From positions 1 to 42,956 of the forward strand of contig CAJOMA010000014.1 of the NCBI GenBank assembly GCA_905235655.1: a stretch of 42,956 nt of DNA. Direction: 5' to 3'. Position 1 is the stretch's first letter; the number at the start of each line of letters is the position of its first letter. Positions 30,803-39,373 of the stretch are shown piece by piece. The stretch comes from an uncultured Oscillospiraceae bacterium (lineage in GTDB: Bacteria > Bacillota > Clostridia > Oscillospirales > Oscillospiraceae). The position numbers were made by a program, and so were the translations under genes. Under the pieces are notes generated by a model. That model worked only from the letters and a program-made list of their open reading frames with translations, ran no database searches and was not told the origin of the DNA.

Positions 30803-31825
30803 AAACCGTGATATTCCCGGCGGACGATCCGCTGACGCCGAAGAAAGCCGCCGCCATCATTCGCAGCGGCGGTCTCGTCGCCATCCCGACGGAAACAGTC
30901 TACGGACTGGGCGCGAACGCGATGGACGAAGCGGCGGTCGCGAAGATTTTCGAAGCGAAAGGTCGTCCGCAGGACAACCCCTTGATTATTCATATCGCCT
31001 GCGCTGCGGAACTGGAGCGTTACTGCCATGATATTCCGGACAGCGCGTATCTGCTTGCGGAGCGCTTCTGGCCGGGACCTCTGACGATGGTGCTTCCCGT
31101 CAACGACCGCATTCCCAGGCGCACCACAGCCGGGCTCGATACCGTCGCCGTTCGCTGTCCGAAGACCGCGGTCACCCGCGCGCTGATCGCGGAGGCGGGC
31201 GTTCCGATCGCAGCGCCGTCGGCGAATCTTTCCGGAAAGCCCTCCACCACGACAGCGGCGCACGTCCTGCACGACTACGGAACAGACGGCAGGATCGACG
31301 CGATCATCAACGGCGGCGCGTGCGAGGTCGGCGTGGAATCCACGATCGTCGATCTGACCGGCGCGCGGACGACGGTATCGTTTGCAATCTGTTCCAGCAC
31401 GGCTTTGTCGCTCTCCAAATCACCCAAAAGCGCCCGCAGCTCTTCCGGCGTCCGATACCGTCGTCCGCGCGCCGGGCATGAAGTATAAGCACTACGCTCC
31501 GAACGCGGAGGTCTATATCGTTACCGGCTCGAGCGAGGCGGCTGCCGCCTACGTGCGCAAACGCTTCTCAGACGGCGACGCCGTGCTCTGCTTTGAAGAG
31601 GAACTGCCGCTGTTTGACGGCTGCAATCCCACCGCCTACGGACGGATCGCGGATGTAAAAACGCTTTCTGCAGGTCTGTTTGCGGCATTACGGGATTTGG
31701 ACCGTCCGGAGATCAAAACGATATACGCACGCTGTCCGGAGGGCGGCGGCGTTGCCTACGCGGTCGGCAATCGTCTGAAAAAGGCTGCCGCGTTCCGCTG
31801 CGTCGATGCGGAGGCGGAGCCATGA
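30799..31825 (+). pseudogene. sua5: Sua5/YwlC threonylcarbamoyl-AMP synthase, C-terminal part disrupted by an inverted segment
   Basis: Residues 1-~200 are an intact YrdC domain: PTETVYGLGANAMDEAAVAK, EAKGRPQDNPLIIHI, RFWPGPLTMVLP, PSANLSGKPSTTTAAH and GVESTIVDLTG. It makes threonylcarbamoyl-AMP for t6A37 in tRNA. The frame then runs into unrelated residues and stops at 31488. The minus strand of 31358-31454 instead encodes the missing middle of Sua5 (RTPEELRALLGDLESDKAVL, then EQIANDTVVRAP), and the C-terminal domain (APGMKYKHYAPNAEVYIVTG) resumes on the plus strand in another frame to 31825. The truncated product may still work, since TsaC-type enzymes lack the C-terminal domain. It overlaps prfA and coaE by four bases at each end. 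Confidence 0.88.
31358..31475. repeat. 23-bp perfect inverted repeats flanking a 72-bp inverted segment in sua5
   Basis: Bases 31358-31380 and 31453-31475 are exact reverse complements, each beginning or ending in CCGGCGCGCGGACG. The 72 bases between them carry sua5 coding sequence in reverse orientation. The right arm is the original coding context of the Val-Val-Arg-Ala-Pro stretch; the left arm is its inverted copy. Confidence 0.93.
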
Positions 31826-33798
31826 CGGTAATCGGAATCACCGGCGGCACGGGAAGCGGCAAAACGACCCTCCTTCGCGCAGTTGCGGCGCGCGGCGGTC
31901 TTTGCATTGACTGTGATCGGCTGTATCACCGGCTCTTGGAGCGGGACGAAGCGCTCTTATCTGCTCTGGCAGCGCGCTTCCCTGCCGCGTTTGACAGCGG
32001 TGTATTAAACCGCAAAGTGTTGGGAAATCTTGTATTTGCCGACCCCGACGAGCTTGCCGCGCTCAACGGGATCACGCACAAGGTCGTCTGCCGCGAAGTA
32101 CGGAACATTCTTTGCAAGACGGACAATCCCCTTGTCGCGATTGACGCGATCGCGCTGTTTGAAAGCAGTCTGAACGAGCTGTGCGACGTGACTGTGGCAG
32201 TGACCGCGCCGGAGGAGCTTCGGGTCGAACGCCTTCTGCGGCGCGACGGCATACCCCGCGAGGACGCGATCAAGCGTATCCGCGCGCAGAAATCGGACGC
32301 CGCGTTTTCCGCTATGGCGCAGTATACCCTGAAAAACGACGCTTCCGAGGAAGCGTTCGTCAAACAATGTGAACAGTTTCTGAAAGGAGTTTTATCACCC
32401 ATGGAAGAAAAGAAATATGAATCGCTGCGCAAAGAGCTGCTCTTTGCCCCAAAGAACGGCTATGATCGCATCTCCGACGAGGATCTCGCCGCCATGCAGG
32501 ATTACTGCAAAGAGTACGCCGACTTCATCAGCGCCTGCAAGATCGAGCGCGAAGCGGTAGACTGGACGATCGCCGAGGCGGAAAAGCACGGCTTCAAGCC
32601 GCTCGTTCCCGGCATGAAGCTGCAGCCCGGCGACAAGGTCTACGGCAACGACCACGGCAAGAGCGTGATCTTCGCCGTCGTCGGCACGGAGCCGCTGGAC
32701 AAGGGCACGCACATCTGCGCCGCGCACATCGACTCCCCGCGCCTCGACCTCAAGCCCAATCCTCTGTATGAGGACAGCGAGCTTGCGTACTTCAAGACGC
32801 ATTACTACGGCGGCATTAAAAAATACCAGTGGACGACGACCCCGCTCGCCCTGCACGGCGTGATCGCAAAAAAGGACGGCAGCGTGATCAAGGTCACCGT
32901 TGGCGAAGACCCCGGCGACCCGATCTTCTGCGTGACCGATCTTCTGATCCACCTCTCCGCAGATCAGATGAAGAAGACGATGGCGGAGGGCGTGACCGGC
33001 GAAAACCTGCGCGTTCTGCTCGGCAGCAGACCCCTGAAGGACGACGAGGGCAGCGACCGGATCAAGTTTGCCGTCCTGTGCCTGCTCAACGAAAAGTACG
33101 GCGTCACGGAGGACGATTTCCTCTCCGCCGAGCTGACGATGGTGCCGGCTGGACCGGCAAGAGACGTCGGCTTTGACCGCAGCATGATCGCAGCTTACGG
33201 TCACGACGACCGCGTCTGCGCCTTTGCCGCGTTCAAACCGCTGCTGGAAATCGGCACGCCGAAGAAAACCGCCGTCTGCGTGCTCGCGGACAAGGAAGAA
33301 ATCGGCTCGGTCGGTATCAGCGGCATGCAGAGCCAGTATTTTGAGACCTTCATGCACGATCTGTGCACGGCGGCGAACGCTTGCGTGCACCGCTGCTTTG
33401 AACAATCCTTCTGCCTCAGCGCGGATGTCAGCAACGCCTTCGACCCCCTCTACGCAGAGACCTGCGACAAGAGCAACAACACGAAGATCAACTATGGCAC
33501 CGGTATCTTTAAGTACACCGGAGCACGCGGCAAGAGCGGCTCATCCGACGCGGCGGCGGAGGTCATGGCGTATGTGCGCAAGCTGTTTTCCGACAACGAC
33601 GTGATCTGGCAGACCGGCGAGCTCGGCAAGGTCGATCAGGGGGGCGGCGGCACCGTCGCCTGCTACATGGCAAACCGCAACATTGAGACGGTCGACGCAG
33701 GCGTTCCAGTTCTGTCCATGCATGCACCGATGGAGCTGGTTTCCAAGCTGGACACCTACATGACCTACAAGGGAATGAAGGTATTCTATCAGGATTAA
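31822..33798 (+). CDS. Dephospho-CoA kinase fused to an M18 aminopeptidase
   Basis: The 658-residue frame joins two enzymes. Residues 1-~190 are CoaE: P-loop GITGGTGSGKTTLLRA, CDRLYHRLL and KRIRAQKS; it adds the last phosphate of coenzyme A. Residues ~194-658 are a full M18 metallo-aminopeptidase: HICAAHIDSPRLDLKPNPLY, HYYGGIKKYQWTTTPLALHG, DKEEIGSVGISGMQS, SADVSNAFDPLYAE and TGELGKVDQGGGGTVACYMA. There is no stop between them. AAAGGAG at 32383-32389 lies 11 bases before an in-frame ATG at 32401, where homology to M18 begins, so the peptidase may also be made separately. The CoaE ATG overlaps the preceding stop. A terminator follows. Confidence 0.92.
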   Translation: MTVIGITGGTGSGKTTLLRAVAARGGLCIDCDRLYHRLLERDEALLSALAARFPAAFDSGVLNRKVLGNLVFADPDELAALNGITHKVVCREVRNILCKTDNPLVAIDAIALFESSLNELCDVTVAVTAPEELRVERLLRRDGIPREDAIKRIRAQKSDAAFSAMAQYTLKNDASEEAFVKQCEQFLKGVLSPMEEKKYESLRKELLFAPKNGYDRISDEDLAAMQDYCKEYADFISACKIEREAVDWTIAEAEKHGFKPLVPGMKLQPGDKVYGNDHGKSVIFAVVGTEPLDKGTHICAAHIDSPRLDLKPNPLYEDSELAYFKTHYYGGIKKYQWTTTPLALHGVIAKKDGSVIKVTVGEDPGDPIFCVTDLLIHLSADQMKKTMAEGVTGENLRVLLGSRPLKDDEGSDRIKFAVLCLLNEKYGVTEDDFLSAELTMVPAGPARDVGFDRSMIAAYGHDDRVCAFAAFKPLLEIGTPKKTAVCVLADKEEIGSVGISGMQSQYFETFMHDLCTAANACVHRCFEQSFCLSADVSNAFDPLYAETCDKSNNTKINYGTGIFKYTGARGKSGSSDAAAEVMAYVRKLFSDNDVIWQTGELGKVDQGGGGTVACYMANRNIETVDAGVPVLSMHAPMELVSKLDTYMTYKGMKVFYQD

Positions 33799-33802
33799 AC
33801 CG

Positions 33803-33836
33803 CAAAACGGGAGAGACCTCGGTCTCTCCCGTTTTG
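33803..33836 (+). terminator. Terminator after the coaE-M18 gene
   Basis: CAAAACGGGAGAGACC pairs with GGTCTCTCCCGTTTTG around a two-base loop, with T residues in the stem end (TTTTG). Confidence 0.9.
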
Positions 33837-33871
33837 TAATGTTTGATTTATTGTTTTACGATAAATTTTGC

Positions 33872-33900
33872 TTGACACGCAGGAAATTCAGCGGTATGAT
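33872..33900 (+). promoter_or_regulatory. Sigma-A type promoter for the DUF2975 operon
   Basis: TTGACA at 33872-33877 and TATGAT at 33895-33900 with a 17-base spacer. Confidence 0.85.
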
Positions 33901-33929
33901 AAGGGCAGAAAAAGAAGGAGGTTGATCTT

Positions 33930-34409
33930 ATGACACAAAAATCCATCGCCGGTTGGCTGAAGGGGCTTATCATCGGCGTCGCCCTGTGCGGGCTGATCAT
34001 CTATGCGCTGGTGATCCCCTCGGTCGGTCTTTCGATCGTCGGCGCAAATCCTGAATTCGAGTTTTGCTATCTGCCGTGGCTCATCTTTATCAGTATCACC
34101 GCACTTCCCTGTTATGCCGCGCTCTTTTTTGCATGGAAGGTCGCTTCCAACATCGGGCGCGACCGCGCGTTTTCGATGGATAACGCAAAATGGATCAAGT
34201 ACATCGCCGTGCTTGCCGCCGCGGACGCGATGTTTTTCTTTGCCGGCAACGTCGTGTTCCTGCTTTTGAACATGAATCACCCCGGTATCGCCCTGCTGTC
34301 GCTGATCGTCGTCTTCGCAGGCATTGCGATCGCGGTTGCAGCCGCCGCGCTGTCTTATCTGATCAAACGGGCGGCCGCGCTGCAGGAGCAGAGCGACTGG
34401 ACGATTTAG
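33930..34409 (+). CDS. DUF2975 family membrane protein
   Basis: The 159-residue product has four transmembrane helices (about 11-32, 48-70, 90-112 and 120-147) and the DUF2975 pattern: NPEFEFCYLPWLIFISITAL, the cytoplasmic loop NIGRDRAFSMDNAKWIKYIA, then the last two helices. The family is characterised only as the partner of a small HTH regulator, as in Bacillus YoaS/YozG. GAAGGAGG lies six to seven bases before the ATG. The HTH gene follows after nine bases. Its role is unknown; the shared operon suggests the regulator and membrane protein act together. Confidence 0.9.
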   Translation: MTQKSIAGWLKGLIIGVALCGLIIYALVIPSVGLSIVGANPEFEFCYLPWLIFISITALPCYAALFFAWKVASNIGRDRAFSMDNAKWIKYIAVLAAADAMFFFAGNVVFLLLNMNHPGIALLSLIVVFAGIAIAVAAAALSYLIKRAAALQEQSDWTI

Positions 34410-34418
34410 GAGGCGGAC

Positions 34419-34637
34419 ATGGAAGGCGAAATCATTTTCAACATCGACGTCATGCTCGCCAAGCGAAAAATGAGCGTGACGGAGCTTTCGGAGCGGCTCG
34501 GCATCACAATGGCGAACGTCTCCATTCTGAAAACCGGCAAGGCGAAGGCGCTGAAGGTCACAACGCTGGCAAAGCTCTGCGAGGCGCTCGACTGCCAGCC
34601 CGGCGACCTGCTTGAATACAGGAGGGCGCAACGATGA
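34419..34637 (+). CDS. XRE-family HTH regulator (YozG type)
   Basis: A 72-residue protein consisting of a single helix-turn-helix: FNIDVMLAKRKMSVTELSER, LGITMANVSILKTGKAKALK and KLCEALDCQPGDLLEY. It resembles the small Cro/CI-like regulators paired with DUF2975 proteins. GGAGG precedes the ATG by five bases. Its stop overlaps the ATG of the lipoprotein gene in the ATGA arrangement. It probably regulates its own operon, which is inference from pairing; I saw no clear palindromic operator between 33900 and 33930. Confidence 0.92.
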   Translation: MEGEIIFNIDVMLAKRKMSVTELSERLGITMANVSILKTGKAKALKVTTLAKLCEALDCQPGDLLEYRRAQR

Positions 34638-35572
34638 AACACAGAAGGCTTGCTTATCTTTGTGTTATTGCTGTCATACTTTCGTGTTTTTGCGCCTGCG
34701 GCAGCGGACTGCGCTACGAACGCTGGAAGGATTCCCATGCGGCGTACGGCGATGGAGAGTATCAGCTGCTGCGCGGCGGCGACGGAGAGCTGAGTCTTCA
34801 CAACTGCGATGTAAACACTTCGGTTTTGTATCACGTTCAATCCTATAAAACCATCGGCGATAAGGTCTACTTTTATGGGAAAACGCCAACGGATTATCGC
34901 TCGGATTATGATATGTTTCTGATTCTGGAACCGGAGACGAATACAGTGCAGATGGTCATTGATGATGTGGCGGTTCCTTCGGAAGAAATCGAGGATACTA
35001 AGCGTTTCGTCTCGTATTTCCTCCCTGAAAAGCCGGTTGCAATCTTGCTCTTTACACAAATCAGCGATGAAGATCGTAATACGCTGTTTTCACTTTGCAA
35101 TAAAATGTTTCACGCGCAGAGGGCAATACACTACGCGCAGGAACATGTTGATCTGCTTGTGTCCGCCGTAGAAGAAGCTCGCTGTACAGCGGAAAACTCG
35201 AATACGACGATCATTCTTCCAAACAACGAAACCTCCGTGCGTTATTCACCGTATTCCGACAGAGAAAACGGAATCGTGCATGAGAGCGCGACCCTTTCTG
35301 CGCTCTTTGCCGACGGAGTAATCGAACTGATCCAGCTTCGGGAGAACTCAGTTGAATTTTGCTTCGGAGGCACAGGAATCGGATCAAACACCACATATTA
35401 TGAGCTTGTTTATACGGAAAGCGGTGCGCTTGAAGATATATTCTGGTACGATTCCAGAATGACATATACAGAAGAACAAGGCGGATTCCGGGGAACGCTT
35501 CCGGGCAGCGATAATACTGTTTATTATTACAGAATCACAGATAATCTTTATTATTTTGAAGCTCATTTTTGA
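34634..35572 (+). CDS. Lipoprotein of unknown function in the DUF2975/XRE operon
   Basis: The 312-residue product begins with a lipoprotein signal (LAYLCVIAVILSCFCAC, lipid Cys around residue 22). The rest is beta-rich and acidic, without a recognised domain; VRYSPYSDRENGIVHESATL and GLGSNT-like GIGSNTTYYELVYTES stretches stand out. GC content drops relative to its neighbours, suggesting relaxed or foreign origin. AGGAGGG lies five to six bases before the ATG, which overlaps the HTH stop by four bases. No terminator is visible between it and the next promoter at 35625. Confidence 0.8.
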   Translation: MKHRRLAYLCVIAVILSCFCACGSGLRYERWKDSHAAYGDGEYQLLRGGDGELSLHNCDVNTSVLYHVQSYKTIGDKVYFYGKTPTDYRSDYDMFLILEPETNTVQMVIDDVAVPSEEIEDTKRFVSYFLPEKPVAILLFTQISDEDRNTLFSLCNKMFHAQRAIHYAQEHVDLLVSAVEEARCTAENSNTTIILPNNETSVRYSPYSDRENGIVHESATLSALFADGVIELIQLRENSVEFCFGGTGIGSNTTYYELVYTESGALEDIFWYDSRMTYTEEQGGFRGTLPGSDNTVYYYRITDNLYYFEAHF

Positions 35573-35624
35573 ACGCGAGGACCGGACGCTCTCGCCGCTG
35601 TGTTTGTAATATCTTGAAAAATAC

Positions 35625-35653
35625 TTGACTTTCGCTTCGGAATTTGGGATAAT
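35625..35653 (+). promoter_or_regulatory. Sigma-A type promoter for the Lgt-like gene
   Basis: TTGACT at 35625-35630 and GATAAT at 35648-35653 with a 17-base spacer. Confidence 0.75.
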
Positions 35654-35712
35654 CATTACAGGTAAAATTGGGTTGCATTTTACCCGAATAGCGAAAGAGA
35701 GGCGCATGATCA

Positions 35713-36444
35713 TTGATTCAGGAATCCTTTAGCTTATTTGGCATGACCTTTAAATTTTATGATTTGTTCTTTGTGATCGGTTTTATCGGCGTGTTTTCCT
35801 ATCTGCTCGCGGTATCGAAAAAATATGACATTCCGAAGTGGAAAACGGTCGTCTTTACGATCCTGGTATACGGCTCCTCGTTCGCGTGGATGTTCTTCCT
35901 CTACTGGGCGGATACCGGCTTCCAATCATTCGGCGGCAACAATATCGTCCGTGTCTTCTGGTGGCTCGGCGTGTTCGTCTTCCCCGTCTCCCTGCTTCTG
36001 AAGGAGAATTACTTCAAGTGTCTTGATTTTGTCGCTCCCTGTCTGTGTATCAATCACGGTCTGGCGCATTTCGGCTGCCTGTTCCCGGGCTGCTGCCACG
36101 GCTATGCCTGCTCGTTCGGCTCATGGAGCAACGAGGTCGGCCATGTCTGCTTCCCGACGCAGATCATTGAAGCGGTGTTTGCTCTCGGGATCGCGGTATT
36201 CATCTGGCTGCGTGAGAAGAAAAAGGGCTACGGAAAGGGCGTCGACGGTCTGTCCTTCCCGATCATGCTGATGCTCTTCGGCTATTCGAGATTCTTCTTC
36301 GAGTTCCTGCGGGACAACGAGAAGCTCTTCCTCGGCATTTCCCAGCTCGCGCTGCACGCCCTGCTCAACGGCGTGATCGGCACGATCGCGTATTTTGTCA
36401 TCAAAAAGTACAACGCAAACAACCATGCAGCTGCCAAGAAATAA
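35713..36444 (+). CDS. Lgt-like (prolipoprotein diacylglyceryl transferase family) membrane protein
   Basis: The 243-residue product has about seven hydrophobic helices and several Lgt landmarks: HGLAHFGCLFPGCCHGYACS at the place of Lgt's conserved G-R-x-x-N signature, FPTQIIEAVFALGIAVFIW in place of HPTQLYE, and GYSRFFFEFLRDN near the end. Lgt attaches diacylglycerol to lipoprotein cysteines. The signature is poorly preserved, and the loop is unusually Cys-rich, so it may be a divergent paralogue with another role. The start is probably TTG at 35713 with GAGAGGCG about ten bases upstream; an ATG at 35743 is the alternative. Confidence 0.8.
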   Translation: MIQESFSLFGMTFKFYDLFFVIGFIGVFSYLLAVSKKYDIPKWKTVVFTILVYGSSFAWMFFLYWADTGFQSFGGNNIVRVFWWLGVFVFPVSLLLKENYFKCLDFVAPCLCINHGLAHFGCLFPGCCHGYACSFGSWSNEVGHVCFPTQIIEAVFALGIAVFIWLREKKKGYGKGVDGLSFPIMLMLFGYSRFFFEFLRDNEKLFLGISQLALHALLNGVIGTIAYFVIKKYNANNHAAAKK

Positions 36445-36459
36445 TACCTGAAACGATTT

Positions 36460-36497
36460 GGGAGCGAGGAAGCGAATTGCTTCCTCGCTCCCTTTTT
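36460..36497 (+). terminator. Terminator after the Lgt-like gene
   Basis: GGGAGCGAGGAAGC pairs perfectly with GCTTCCTCGCTCCC around GAATT, followed by five T residues. Confidence 0.94.
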
Positions 36498-36507
36498 GAT
36501 TTTTTGC

Positions 36508-36536
36508 TTGTAATACCGGAACGACTGTTGTATAAT
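36508..36536 (+). promoter_or_regulatory. Sigma-A type promoter for asnA-asnS
   Basis: TTGTAA at 36508-36513 and perfect TATAAT at 36531-36536 with a 17-base spacer. No T-box leader intervenes: the start codon is only 32 bases from the -10. Confidence 0.8.
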
Positions 36537-36567
36537 ATATTGAAATCAACGAAAAGGAGGACATCAC

Positions 36568-37584
36568 ATGAGCAAATGTATCATTCCCGTCGGCTACAAG
36601 AATCCGCTCTCCGTCTATGAGACGCAGTGCGCCATCGAGTTCATCAAGCACAATTTTCAGAAAAATCTGTGCCATGCGCTCAATTTGATGCGCGTTTCCG
36701 CGCCCCTGTTTGTAGAAGAGGCGTCCGGTCTGAATGATAATCTGAACGGCTATGAACGTCCCGTCTCATTCGATGTCCCCGACGTCGGACTGGAGGCGGA
36801 GGTCGTTCACTCCCTTGCAAAATGGAAGCGTTACGCGCTCTCGCGCTACGGTATCCGTCCGGGCAAGGGGCTGGTGACCGATATGAACGCGATCCGCCGC
36901 GACGAGATTGTGGATAACCTGCACTCCGTCTATGTGGATCAGTGGGACTGGGAATCCGTTCTGACGGAGGACATGCGCAATGAGGACTACCTCAAGGCGA
37001 CCGTGCAGAGGATCGTCAACGCGATCTACGTCACCGGCGAAACGCTGAAGATCGAATACCCGCAGATCACGACCCACGTGCCGCGCGAGGTGATCTTCGT
37101 CACCACGCAGGAGCTGGAGGACATGTTCCCCGCTCTGACCGCGCCGTCCGATAAGGAGACGGCATTCCACCGTCTGCATAAGGACAAGGCGGTATTCCTG
37201 ATGAAGATCGGCGGAAAGCTCCGCTCAGGCAGACCGCACGACGGCCGCGCGCCGGACTATGACGACTGGGATCTGAACGGCGATATCCTGTTTTGGAACG
37301 GCGTGCTGGATCGCTCCTTCGAGGTCTCCTCCATGGGCATCCGCGTCAGTCCGGAATCGCTCGACCGGCAGCTCACGCTTGCGAGCTGTGACGATCGCCG
37401 CAGTCTCCCCTTCCACCGCGCATTGCTTCGCGGCGAGCTGCCGCTGACGATCGGCGGCGGCATCGGACAGTCGCGTCTGTGCATGCTGCTCATGGGCTGC
37501 TGCCACATCGGTGAGGTGCAGTCGAGCGTCTGGGATCAGGAAACCGCAGCCGCCTGCAAATCCGCGGGCATCATGCTGCTTTGA
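36568..37584 (+). CDS. asnA: Aspartate--ammonia ligase (asparagine synthetase A)
   Basis: The 338-residue product matches AsnA: VYETQCAIEFIKHNFQKNLC, LMRVSAPLFVEEASGLNDNL, HSLAKWKRYALSRYGIRPGK, DMNAIRRDE, and the C-terminal GGGIGQSRLCMLLMGCCHIG and EVQSSVWD. It makes asparagine from aspartate and free ammonia with ATP; its fold is class II aaRS-like. AAGGAGG lies about seven bases before the ATG. The next gene, asnS, begins 17 bases later, pairing asparagine synthesis with its attachment to tRNA. Confidence 0.96.
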   Translation: MSKCIIPVGYKNPLSVYETQCAIEFIKHNFQKNLCHALNLMRVSAPLFVEEASGLNDNLNGYERPVSFDVPDVGLEAEVVHSLAKWKRYALSRYGIRPGKGLVTDMNAIRRDEIVDNLHSVYVDQWDWESVLTEDMRNEDYLKATVQRIVNAIYVTGETLKIEYPQITTHVPREVIFVTTQELEDMFPALTAPSDKETAFHRLHKDKAVFLMKIGGKLRSGRPHDGRAPDYDDWDLNGDILFWNGVLDRSFEVSSMGIRVSPESLDRQLTLASCDDRRSLPFHRALLRGELPLTIGGGIGQSRLCMLLMGCCHIGEVQSSVWDQETAAACKSAGIMLL

Positions 37585-37601
37585 TTTAAAGAGGTAACAC
37601 T

Positions 37602-38993
37602 ATGGAACTCACAGAATTGAGAGAACTCTATCAACATACGAAAGATTACGTCGGAAAAACCGTTACCGTCGGCGGCTGGGTACGCAACCGCCGCGCGTCA
37701 AAGAACTTTGGCTTTTTGATGATGTCCGACGGCACCTGCTTCCAGCCCGTGCAGGTCGTTATCACGGACGCGCTTGAAAACTTTGCCGAACTGACAAAGA
37801 TCAACATCGGCGCCGCGCTGATCATCACCGGCACGCTGGAGGAAACGCCGGACGCGAAGCAGCCGTTTGAGATTCAGGCGGGCAGCGTCGCCGTAGAAGG
37901 TCCTTCCACGCCCGACTTCCCCATTCAGCCGAAGCGCCACACGCTGGAATTTCTGCGCACGCTGACCCATCTGCGTCCGCGCACCAATACCTTTCAGGCG
38001 GTCTTCCGCGTCCGCTCCCTCGCGGCGTTCGCGATCCACAAATTCTTTCAGGAGCGCGGCTTCGTCTACGTCCACACCCCGCTGATCACCGGCTCTGACT
38101 GCGAAGGCGCGGGCGAGATGTTCCAGGTCACGACGCTTGACATCGCAAATCCTCCGCGCACGGAAGACGGCAAGGTCGATTTCAGCAAGGACTTCTTCAA
38201 CAAGCCCACCAACCTGACCGTTTCCGGTCAGCTCAACGGCGAGACCTACGCCATGGCGTTCCGCAACATCTATACCTTCGGTCCGACCTTCCGCGCAGAA
38301 AACTCCAACACCACCCGCCACGCCGCGGAATTCTGGATGATCGAGCCGGAGATCGCCTTTGCGGATTTGTCCGACGACATGCGTCTTGCCGAGGATATGA
38401 TCAAATATATCATCGCCTATGTGCTCGAGAACGCGCCGGAGGAGATGAACTTCTTCAACCAGTTCGTCGACAAGGGACTGCTTGACCGGCTGAACCACGT
38501 CATGAACTCCGATTTCGGTCACGTGACCTACACGGAGGCGATCGATCTGCTCGCGCCCCACAACGACCAGTTTGAGTATCCCGTTCACTGGGGCAGCGAC
38601 TTGCAGACCGAGCACGAGCGCTATCTCACTGAGGTTGTTTTCAAGCGTCCCGTTTTTGTCACCGACTACCCGAAGGAGATCAAGGCGTTCTATATGAAGC
38701 TCAACCCGGACGGCAAGACCGTCGCCGCGATGGACTGCCTCGTGCCCGGCATCGGCGAGATCATCGGCGGAAGCCAGCGTGAGGATGACTACGACACGCT
38801 TCTGGACCGCATGAACGAGCTCGGCTTGAAGTCCGAGGATTACGGTTTCTACCTCGATCTGCGCAAGTACGGCTCCGCCCGCCACGCAGGCTTCGGTCTC
38901 GGCTTCGAGCGCTGCGTGATGTATCTGACCGGCATGGGCAACATCCGCGACGTCATCCCCTTCCCGCGCACGGTCAACAACTGCGATCTGTAA
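37602..38993 (+). CDS. asnS: Asparagine--tRNA ligase
   Basis: The 463-residue product has an N-terminal OB-fold anticodon domain (about 1-110: [20 protein letters not shown]) and a class II catalytic core: FIHKF-like [40 protein letters not shown] (motif 2), and [20 protein letters not shown] (motif 3). Asn specificity rather than Asp is supported by overall similarity and length. GAGGT lies about eight bases before the ATG. It is cotranscribed with asnA and followed by a strong terminator. Confidence 0.96.
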   Translation: MELTELRELYQHTKDYVGKTVTVGGWVRNRRASKNFGFLMMSDGTCFQPVQVVITDALENFAELTKINIGAALIITGTLEETPDAKQPFEIQAGSVAVEGPSTPDFPIQPKRHTLEFLRTLTHLRPRTNTFQAVFRVRSLAAFAIHKFFQERGFVYVHTPLITGSDCEGAGEMFQVTTLDIANPPRTEDGKVDFSKDFFNKPTNLTVSGQLNGETYAMAFRNIYTFGPTFRAENSNTTRHAAEFWMIEPEIAFADLSDDMRLAEDMIKYIIAYVLENAPEEMNFFNQFVDKGLLDRLNHVMNSDFGHVTYTEAIDLLAPHNDQFEYPVHWGSDLQTEHERYLTEVVFKRPVFVTDYPKEIKAFYMKLNPDGKTVAAMDCLVPGIGEIIGGSQREDDYDTLLDRMNELGLKSEDYGFYLDLRKYGSARHAGFGLGFERCVMYLTGMGNIRDVIPFPRTVNNCDL

Positions 38994-39005
38994 TCTGACC
39001 AAACA

Positions 39006-39045
39006 AATGACGGTGTTTCCGATTTGGAAAACACCGTCATTTTTT
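39006..39045 (+). terminator. Terminator after asnS
   Basis: AATGACGGTGTTT pairs with AAACACCGTCATT, followed by TTTTTT-type T-run. Confidence 0.92.
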
Positions 39046-39334
39046 GTTACCCTTTTGCAGGAAAATCTGCGTGGAAAAATGCTGAAAATTGGGGCTAATT
39101 CTTCCGTACAGTTGACCGTAAGAATAAGGTTTTCGCGTGCTTCAAAAAAGTTATCAACATTATGCACAGGTTTTTGCACAGGGCTTGAAGGCTTGTGTTT
39201 TGGACGTTTGTACCATATTTGGCTGTGATTTGGGAAGTGCCGCAAACGAATTTCTTTCGAACGCAAAAGTTAAAATTCGGTTTACATAAGAACAATCCTG
39301 TCTTATGATCATATTGAACTTTTCCGACGAAAGA
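39046..39334. other. AT-rich intergenic stretch with DnaA-box-like nonamers
   Basis: No credible gene is present in this ~290-base gap between asnS and tsaD. TTATCAACA (39151-39159) and TTATGCACA (39160-39168) are back to back, each one mismatch from the DnaA box TTATCCACA. A related TTTTGCACA follows at 39172-39180, with GCACAGG repeated twice. It could bind DnaA; I see no nearby replication gene except polA. Confidence 0.45.
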
Positions 39335-39362
39335 ATGCAGGATACGACGCCGTACCCTGCAT
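39335..39362 (-). terminator. Terminator of the polA-rimI-tsaD operon
   Basis: ATGCAGG and CCTGCAT, extended by TACG/CGTA, form a hairpin just after the tsaD stop; the minus-strand downstream sequence is T-rich (ATTCTTTCG). Confidence 0.7.
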
Positions 39363-39373
39363 TTCGTGTCTTA

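Noticed and set aside
31358-31475. sua5 inverted segment as a simple on/off switch
   Set aside because: Inverting it does not restore a continuous frame: the N-terminal frame would meet a stop after about ten codons, and the repeat-core-repeat length is not a multiple of three. I therefore report it as a rearrangement, not as a proven phase switch.
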